In this document: positions 59,820-64,000 of the stretch, piece after piece | How positions within the stretch are numbered: position 1 is the stretch's first letter | How the letters are laid out: every line of letters begins with the position of its first letter | From: Photobacterium arenosum | GTDB taxonomy: Bacteria > Pseudomonadota > Gammaproteobacteria > Enterobacterales > Vibrionaceae | Direction: 5' to 3' | Assembly: GCF_014841115.1 (NCBI RefSeq) | Contig: NZ_JACYTP010000009.1 | Span: forward strand, 124,001 to 188,000 | Length of the DNA: 64,000 nucleotides | Made by a program: the position numbers and the translations under genes | Notes under the pieces: generated by a model | Seen by the model: the letters and a program-made list of their open reading frames with translations, nothing else | What the model was told of the DNA's origin: nothing | The model's database searches: none

Positions 59820-62210
59820 GTGAGTGCGGATGACGATTCAGTGAAAAAAAGATATCCCAGGGCATCTTATGCGCCCCTTGAGGATTACTGCGCCGTTGCA
59901 CCTCCGCCGTCGGCAGGGGAAGACCCGGAGCCAGTGGCACAGTTTGAGTACAGTTTTGATCTGTCCTGTTCGGCAGAGTCATTGCACCAGCACAGCACTT
60001 GCGAATTTGCGTTAGGCAACACCGAAGCAGAAGACTGGCGGACAAATTGGCAAATCAAACCCGTTGAACAGGGCTATCGCCACACCACAGAGGTCAGGGT
60101 TGAAGAGCCAAAACATTTGTACGTGATCCGCGCCAGCTCATCACTGGGTGTGACTCCGGTTGAGCCGGTGACCGTTCATCCCAAAGGAGCCGGTCAGGCT
60201 CAGGAAGCTTTCGTGGCTGTTATGCCTGCGGTGGAAATTGACGGTCGTCTGGGCCACCCCACACAGGGTTACTTCTACCATTTTTGTGACGATAAGCTGA
60301 TGCAAGAATACCAGATTCTTGGTAATAAGCGCTGGGCATTTCAGGCGACGTATTCAACCCACGACCGGCTTCACGATGATCTGCACCATGGCGTACAGAG
60401 TGCTATTTTGCTGCCGTGGAAACGGGGCGGGCAGAAGGCAGACAATCAGTATCTGGTCTATCGGCGTGAGCGGATCACCCGCCTGCATCTGGATAATCTG
60501 AGTGAAGACTGGCTGGTAAAAAACGGCGTGAAAATCGATCTCGGTGCGCTGCTGGATGCCATCAAAGAGCCTGTTGTTGTGCGGGAGAACAAGAACAATG
60601 AGCAGCGTCAGACTGAGTCAACAAGCTCTTATACGGTGCAGCACGATCCGGCCACCGGACAGCGGGAATCATGGTCTGATATTGCTCGGCAATACGGCCT
60701 GACCGCCCGCGAATTGCTGGATTTGAATCCAGGCTATGAAGAAAACCCCTTATTACTGGAGGCGGGGCATATTCTGACGGTGCAATCACCGGATGCTGTG
60801 GCTGCCTCCGAGCCGGTCAGAGAACGGCCGCCGGTGCCGCCAGCCGATGTTAATCAGCCGCTCAACACTTGCTATCACTACGACGGTTCGTGCATTGAAG
60901 ACACCAGCATCATTCCGATGTACCCCAGCGGGCTGGCGGCAGACATTCCCGTCGTGCGTATCAAGTCGGTGGTAGCGCCGGTGTTTGCCAAGTCCTGTGA
61001 CGTCCCGAAAGGGTGCACAGACGCAGGTACATCGCCAGAGCCGATCACCCATTTCGGGCCGTTCTCGTGGTTCTTCAGCCCGGCTCATGCTAATCCGGTC
61101 GCGGCCTCTCTTGAGGTGCAGATGGCCTCTCGGGTAGTGCGCGCTGCCAATCCCGGCGGCGCGGTTGGCAATAACGCATTCAGCTCGGCCAACAAGGACG
61201 CCGCCATCGCCCTCACCAGGCTGGCCGGCAAGCTCGGCAGTGTGTTGGACGACTACCGCCTGATGACCTCCGGCGGCATTACCTCAGTGCTGATGATGCA
61301 TCGAAAAATCCGGCACGATGACGACACCCAGCATACCGAAGAAGAACTGCACAACCTGGACAGCGTGCAAAGTCGGATCCGCATCCGCCTGACCGACCCG
61401 GCGCCGGGCGAATCTTATCCGCAGGTTCGTGCGTATCACATGGATGACACCCGCATTCCGGTGCGTTATGTCGGACTGGATAAAAAGACCAACAGCTACT
61501 CCGTTGCGCTGGAGGAAAACGGCCCGCATATTACCTGGACGCCGAATGAAGAGGGCAAGCCAGAGTGGCAACTGACACCGGATCATGACGACAGTTTTGA
61601 GGCGGACGATATTCACACCATACCGATATCTGATATGCCAACCCCGACGGTTGAAACCAATCCTGCCGCAGAAGAAGCACACTGGAGTGATGCGATCCTG
61701 GTGTTTCCTGACGGTTCTGAGATTGCGCCGATTTATATCGTCTATAAAGAAGATCGGCGTAATCAACCAGGTGTTGTTACTGGTAAAGGGAAAGACGTAC
61801 CATGGGAAGACGGGTACTGGCTGGGCAAGGCGGCCAATGAGGGTCAGGGGCAGTATATTCCAACCGCGATTGCAGATGCCTTGAGAGGTAAAGAGTTCAG
61901 TCGTTTTTCAGAACTCCAGTCTACGTTCTGGTTGGAGGTGGCTAAAGATCCACAGCTGATGAGCCAGTTTAATCGTCGTAACCAGGCACTCATTCGTAAA
62001 GGTAATGCGCCAGCGACAGAAAAAGAGTTTCACTGGGGGGCGCCTGGAAAAGAAAAAAAATTAAAGAAATTCTCGTTGCACCACGTCGAGCAAATCCAGC
62101 ACGGCGGGGCGGTATATGACCTGGACAATCTAAGAGTGGTGACACCTCGCCTGCATTGGGGGGAGATCCATGGTACTAAGGGGAGACGCAATGTTGACAA
62201 TGAAAAATAG
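59820..62210 (+). CDS. LysM / S-type pyocin / colicin-E-type HNH DNase toxin
   Basis: 796 residues from a GTG with AAGGAGG 4 bases upstream. Residues 1-250 are an unrecognised N-terminal region; 270-322 is a LysM domain (SYTVQHDPATGQRESWSDIA, ELLDLNPGY, LEAGHILTVQ); 515-640 resembles an S-type pyocin domain (DPAPGESYPQVRAYHMDD, NSYSVALEENGPHITWTP); 700-790 is a colicin E9-like HNH nuclease (KFSLHHVEQIQHGG, VYDLDNLRVVTPRLHWGEIH) with His754, His755, His779 and His784. The last two His are five apart instead of four as in ColE9. It should degrade DNA of competitors. No signal peptide. The delivery route (type VI secretion or bacteriocin release) is unknown. A decayed relative lies at 46671-47065. 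Confidence 0.85.
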   Translation: MSADDDSVKKRYPRASYAPLEDYCAVAPPPSAGEDPEPVAQFEYSFDLSCSAESLHQHSTCEFALGNTEAEDWRTNWQIKPVEQGYRHTTEVRVEEPKHLYVIRASSSLGVTPVEPVTVHPKGAGQAQEAFVAVMPAVEIDGRLGHPTQGYFYHFCDDKLMQEYQILGNKRWAFQATYSTHDRLHDDLHHGVQSAILLPWKRGGQKADNQYLVYRRERITRLHLDNLSEDWLVKNGVKIDLGALLDAIKEPVVVRENKNNEQRQTESTSSYTVQHDPATGQRESWSDIARQYGLTARELLDLNPGYEENPLLLEAGHILTVQSPDAVAASEPVRERPPVPPADVNQPLNTCYHYDGSCIEDTSIIPMYPSGLAADIPVVRIKSVVAPVFAKSCDVPKGCTDAGTSPEPITHFGPFSWFFSPAHANPVAASLEVQMASRVVRAANPGGAVGNNAFSSANKDAAIALTRLAGKLGSVLDDYRLMTSGGITSVLMMHRKIRHDDDTQHTEEELHNLDSVQSRIRIRLTDPAPGESYPQVRAYHMDDTRIPVRYVGLDKKTNSYSVALEENGPHITWTPNEEGKPEWQLTPDHDDSFEADDIHTIPISDMPTPTVETNPAAEEAHWSDAILVFPDGSEIAPIYIVYKEDRRNQPGVVTGKGKDVPWEDGYWLGKAANEGQGQYIPTAIADALRGKEFSRFSELQSTFWLEVAKDPQLMSQFNRRNQALIRKGNAPATEKEFHWGAPGKEKKLKKFSLHHVEQIQHGGAVYDLDNLRVVTPRLHWGEIHGTKGRRNVDNEK

Positions 62211-62448
62211 CTTGCAGGACTACACAGAAACTGAGTTCTTCGAAATTCTGGAGCAGACCATTGAAGCCGAAGAGGAAGACGTCGACACATTGGCGGATTT
62301 TTTTGAAGAGCATGTTCGTCATCCAAAAGGGTGTGATTTGTTGTTCTATCCTACCAAATGTGGAATTGAAGACACTTCTCAGGCTGTGATTGATGAGCTG
62401 AAACGCTGGTACGCCGAGCAGGGCTTACCCTGCTTCAAATCTGAATAA
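62191..62448 (+). CDS. Im9-type colicin/pyocin DNase immunity protein
   Basis: 86 residues from the ATG at 62191 (GGGGAG 5 bases upstream), overlapping the toxin gene by 20 bases. Acidic four-helix protein with the colicin immunity marks DYTETEFFEILEQ (helix I), DFFEEHVRHPKGCDLLFYP (the helix III motif that plugs the nuclease; Im9 has SDLIYYP) and VIDELKRWYAEQGLP. The length equals Im9. It protects the producer by binding the DNase domain. Confidence 0.93.
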   Translation: MLTMKNSLQDYTETEFFEILEQTIEAEEEDVDTLADFFEEHVRHPKGCDLLFYPTKCGIEDTSQAVIDELKRWYAEQGLPCFKSE

Positions 62449-62458
62449 TCATCCAGCT

Positions 62459-62497
62459 ACACGCCACAATAGCTCAACTCCGTTGATTGTGGCGTGT
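62459..62497. terminator. Hairpin between immunity gene and fruR
   Basis: ACACGCCACAAT and ATTGTGGCGTGT form a perfect 12-bp stem with a 15-base loop between convergent genes. T-tracts are short, but a terminator is the likely role. Confidence 0.65.
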
Positions 62498-62506
62498 ATC
62501 TAACCT

Positions 62507-63490
62507 TCAGCGAATTTTAAGCTGCCGCGGAATCACTTCGACGCCGGGGTGGTACCGTCCCGCGGTGGCATTGAGTGCCAGTTCCAGTGCGCTGTCAGCA
62601 ATATCTTCAAACTGTTGTGGCAGAGAATGTATGCGCATTGGCAGAAAATCCAACAGTCTGTGATCGCCAAAGGTCGCCAGTTTGATGGTGGCCATCAGCT
62701 TGGGGTGGGACAGAAAACAGTCCAGCATGCCTTCAAACAGGGTGTAGGAGGTAATGAGTATACTGTCCGGCACCTGATCGCTGTCAATCCAGGTCTGCAG
62801 TAGGCGCTGGCCTTCTTCAGGGCTGAAGTGCGTGCCATACAGCGTATTGACGGCTATGTCTGGCCGGTGATCACGGATGGCGGCATGGAATCCCATTTCC
62901 CGCTGTTGCGAGATACCCAGATCCGGCACGGCGCCAATCAGGCCAATAGAAGCAGTGTCAGCTTGTATGAGCTGCTCGGTCAGCGCATAAGCACCATCGT
63001 GATCTTCACTGATTACACAGGCAAAAAACTCATCATCCAATCCACGGTCAATCGCGATAACCGGGACACCGGCTTCCTGGATCTGGCGGTAAAAACCATT
63101 GTCAGCAGGTAAGCTGCTCGCCACAATCAGAGCGTCGATACGCCGTCCGACCAGCGTCTGCGCCACTTTCATTTCTGTCTCTGGTTCATCGTCAGAGCAG
63201 CTGATAATCACCTGGTAGCCGGCTTTGCGGGCATCACGCTCAAGAAGCTTGGCCAATTTTGCGTAACTGGAGTTTTCCAGATCCGGGATGATCAGGCCCA
63301 GCGAACGTGAGCTGCCTGCCCGCAGCGCGCTTGCGGCATGGTCGGGTTTGAAGTTGTGTTCATCAACCACGGCCATGACTTTTTGCTGGGTCTTTTCACT
63401 GATCCGGTACTGGCTGGCTTTGCCGTTAATCACATAGCTGGCCGTCGTGCGGGAAACGCCCGCCAGTCTGGCAATTTCATCTAGCTTCAT
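62507..63490 (-). CDS. fruR: FruR (Cra), LacI-family catabolite repressor/activator
   Basis: 327 residues. Helix-turn-helix MKLDEIARLAGVSRTTASYV, hinge around SALRAG, and effector domain with SLGLIIPDLENSSYAKLAKL, as in E. coli Cra (334 residues). It responds to fructose 1-phosphate and controls fru genes and central carbon flow. It is divergent from fruB, and the space between them holds three Cra-like operators, so it likely also governs itself. Confidence 0.93.
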   Translation of the reverse strand: MKLDEIARLAGVSRTTASYVINGKASQYRISEKTQQKVMAVVDEHNFKPDHAASALRAGSSRSLGLIIPDLENSSYAKLAKLLERDARKAGYQVIISCSDDEPETEMKVAQTLVGRRIDALIVASSLPADNGFYRQIQEAGVPVIAIDRGLDDEFFACVISEDHDGAYALTEQLIQADTASIGLIGAVPDLGISQQREMGFHAAIRDHRPDIAVNTLYGTHFSPEEGQRLLQTWIDSDQVPDSILITSYTLFEGMLDCFLSHPKLMATIKLATFGDHRLLDFLPMRIHSLPQQFEDIADSALELALNATAGRYHPGVEVIPRQLKIR

Positions 63491-63576
63491 CGTGTCTCAT
63501 TCACTTGAAAATCAGGCAAAGTGTGTGGTGGATCATAGATTGAAAACGGATCCAATGTCCAATGTTTGCAATTCTT

Positions 63577-63692
63577 GCTGAATCGATCCAGCATCATAGC
63601 TGAAAGGTTTCAGCACTGTCTTATCAGGTATTCTATACTCTCTGGTACATCGCTGAAACTTTTTATTTACCTCGTTGCTGAATCGTTTCAGC
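63577..63692. promoter_or_regulatory. Three Cra/FruR operators between fruR and fruB
   Basis: Palindromes GCTGAATCGATCCAGC (63577-63592), GCTGAAAGGTTTCAGC (63599-63614) and GCTGAATCGTTTCAGC (63677-63692) match the Cra consensus (GCTGAATCGNTTCAGC). A fourth, half-conserved site lies at 63652-63667. A -10-like TATACT (63634-63639) lies among them. Confidence 0.9.
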
Positions 63693-63791
63693 TTGGCTTA
63701 AGTTGTCATTGAGCATGAATCGGTTATCAGACAAAACACTCAGTATATCCGGCCTCCAGAGCCGGTGAGAACAAACAGGGGAGTGAAACAT

Positions 63792-64000
63792 ATGTTGTCA
63801 CTGACGCAGCAAGACATAGTGCTGAATCAATCAGCCAGAGATAAAACCGCGGCAATATCGGCCCTTGCCGGTGAACTGACACAACAAGGCTTGGTATCTG
63901 AAGGCTATGTCAAAGGCATGCTGGCCCGTGAAGCGCAAAATTCGACCTTTCTCGGTAGCGGGATTGCTATTCCTCACGGGACAACCGATACCCGTGATCT
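63792..64000 (+). CDS. fruB: FruB, fructose PTS EIIA (diphosphoryl transfer protein), N-terminal part
   Basis: 69 residues to the window edge. The ATG at 63792 is preceded by GGGGAG 8 bases upstream. The sequence is a fructose-type EIIA domain: [20 protein letters not shown] and the phosphorylated His in [13 protein letters not shown]. The full protein normally also carries HPr-like parts and passes phosphate to the fructose permease. Under Cra control from the operators upstream. Truncated only by the window. Confidence 0.9.
   Translation, partial: MLSLTQQDIVLNQSARDKTAAISALAGELTQQGLVSEGYVKGMLAREAQNSTFLGSGIAIPHGTTDTRD

Overview
This window looks like chromosomal DNA of a marine gammaproteobacterium in the Vibrionaceae, probably close to Photobacterium. 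The support is gene content and order: tfoY and purR side by side with a cyclic-di-GMP (GEMM-I) riboswitch in front of tfoY, the heme-uptake genes hutBCD/hutXZ/hutA, the Vibrio-type aspartate decarboxylase panP, and the enterobacterial-like neighbourhood rplY / radD / rsuA / bcr. The genus is an inference; no rRNA, tRNA, CRISPR array or replication origin was seen.

Layout. 1-4.4 kb: minus-strand operon ynjA-like / DedA-FAD oxidoreductase fusion / ynjB / ynjC (cut by the window edge). 4.5-7.2 kb: small membrane protein, tfoY with its riboswitch, purR. 7.2-11.8 kb: heme uptake, with hutBCD and hutXZ divergent around a Fur-box-rich region. 11.8-20.9 kb: panP, a secreted unknown, an NSS-family sodium symporter with its 32-residue small subunit, an outer-membrane-like protein, a patatin phospholipase, an S33 hydrolase and ribA. 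21.1-26.1 kb: emrD, a yciU-like gene, a degenerate nucleotidyltransferase overlapping polB. 26.1-31.3 kb: a TRAP dicarboxylate transporter with a cache-domain sensor kinase and a NarL-type regulator. 31.7-42.0 kb: DUF1289 protein, rplY, hutA, radD, a GNAT acetyltransferase, rsuA, bcr, a DUF2913-like protein and a MATE exporter. 42.4-46.7 kb: an AttEFGH-like ABC transporter with a secreted lipocalin-like lipoprotein.

46.7-62.5 kb is the accessory part. A decayed copy of a toxin gene (46.67-47.07 kb) and an intact copy (59.82-62.21 kb, same strand) bracket it. Between them lie an IS3-family transposase remnant, a metal operon of about 4.6 kb driven by a MerR-type promoter (GDCC protein, MerT, MerP, outer-membrane protein, secreted Cys/Met-rich and cytochrome c proteins, but no mercuric reductase), merR, a Fec-type ferric-citrate-like uptake cluster (fecBCDE-fecA), and a small thioredoxin-like gene with a second MerR-type promoter. 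The intact toxin carries LysM, S-type pyocin and colicin-E-type HNH DNase regions and is followed by an overlapping Im9-type immunity gene. The window ends with fruR (cra) divergent from fruB, separated by three clear Cra operators.

Common threads: iron (hut, hutA and fec, each with a candidate Fur box), metal stress (the MerR regulon split by fec), and interbacterial competition (toxin-immunity pair next to a pseudogene relative). The least described parts are the merA-less mer/copper-like operon with its remote thioredoxin gene, and the LysM-pyocin-DNase toxin.
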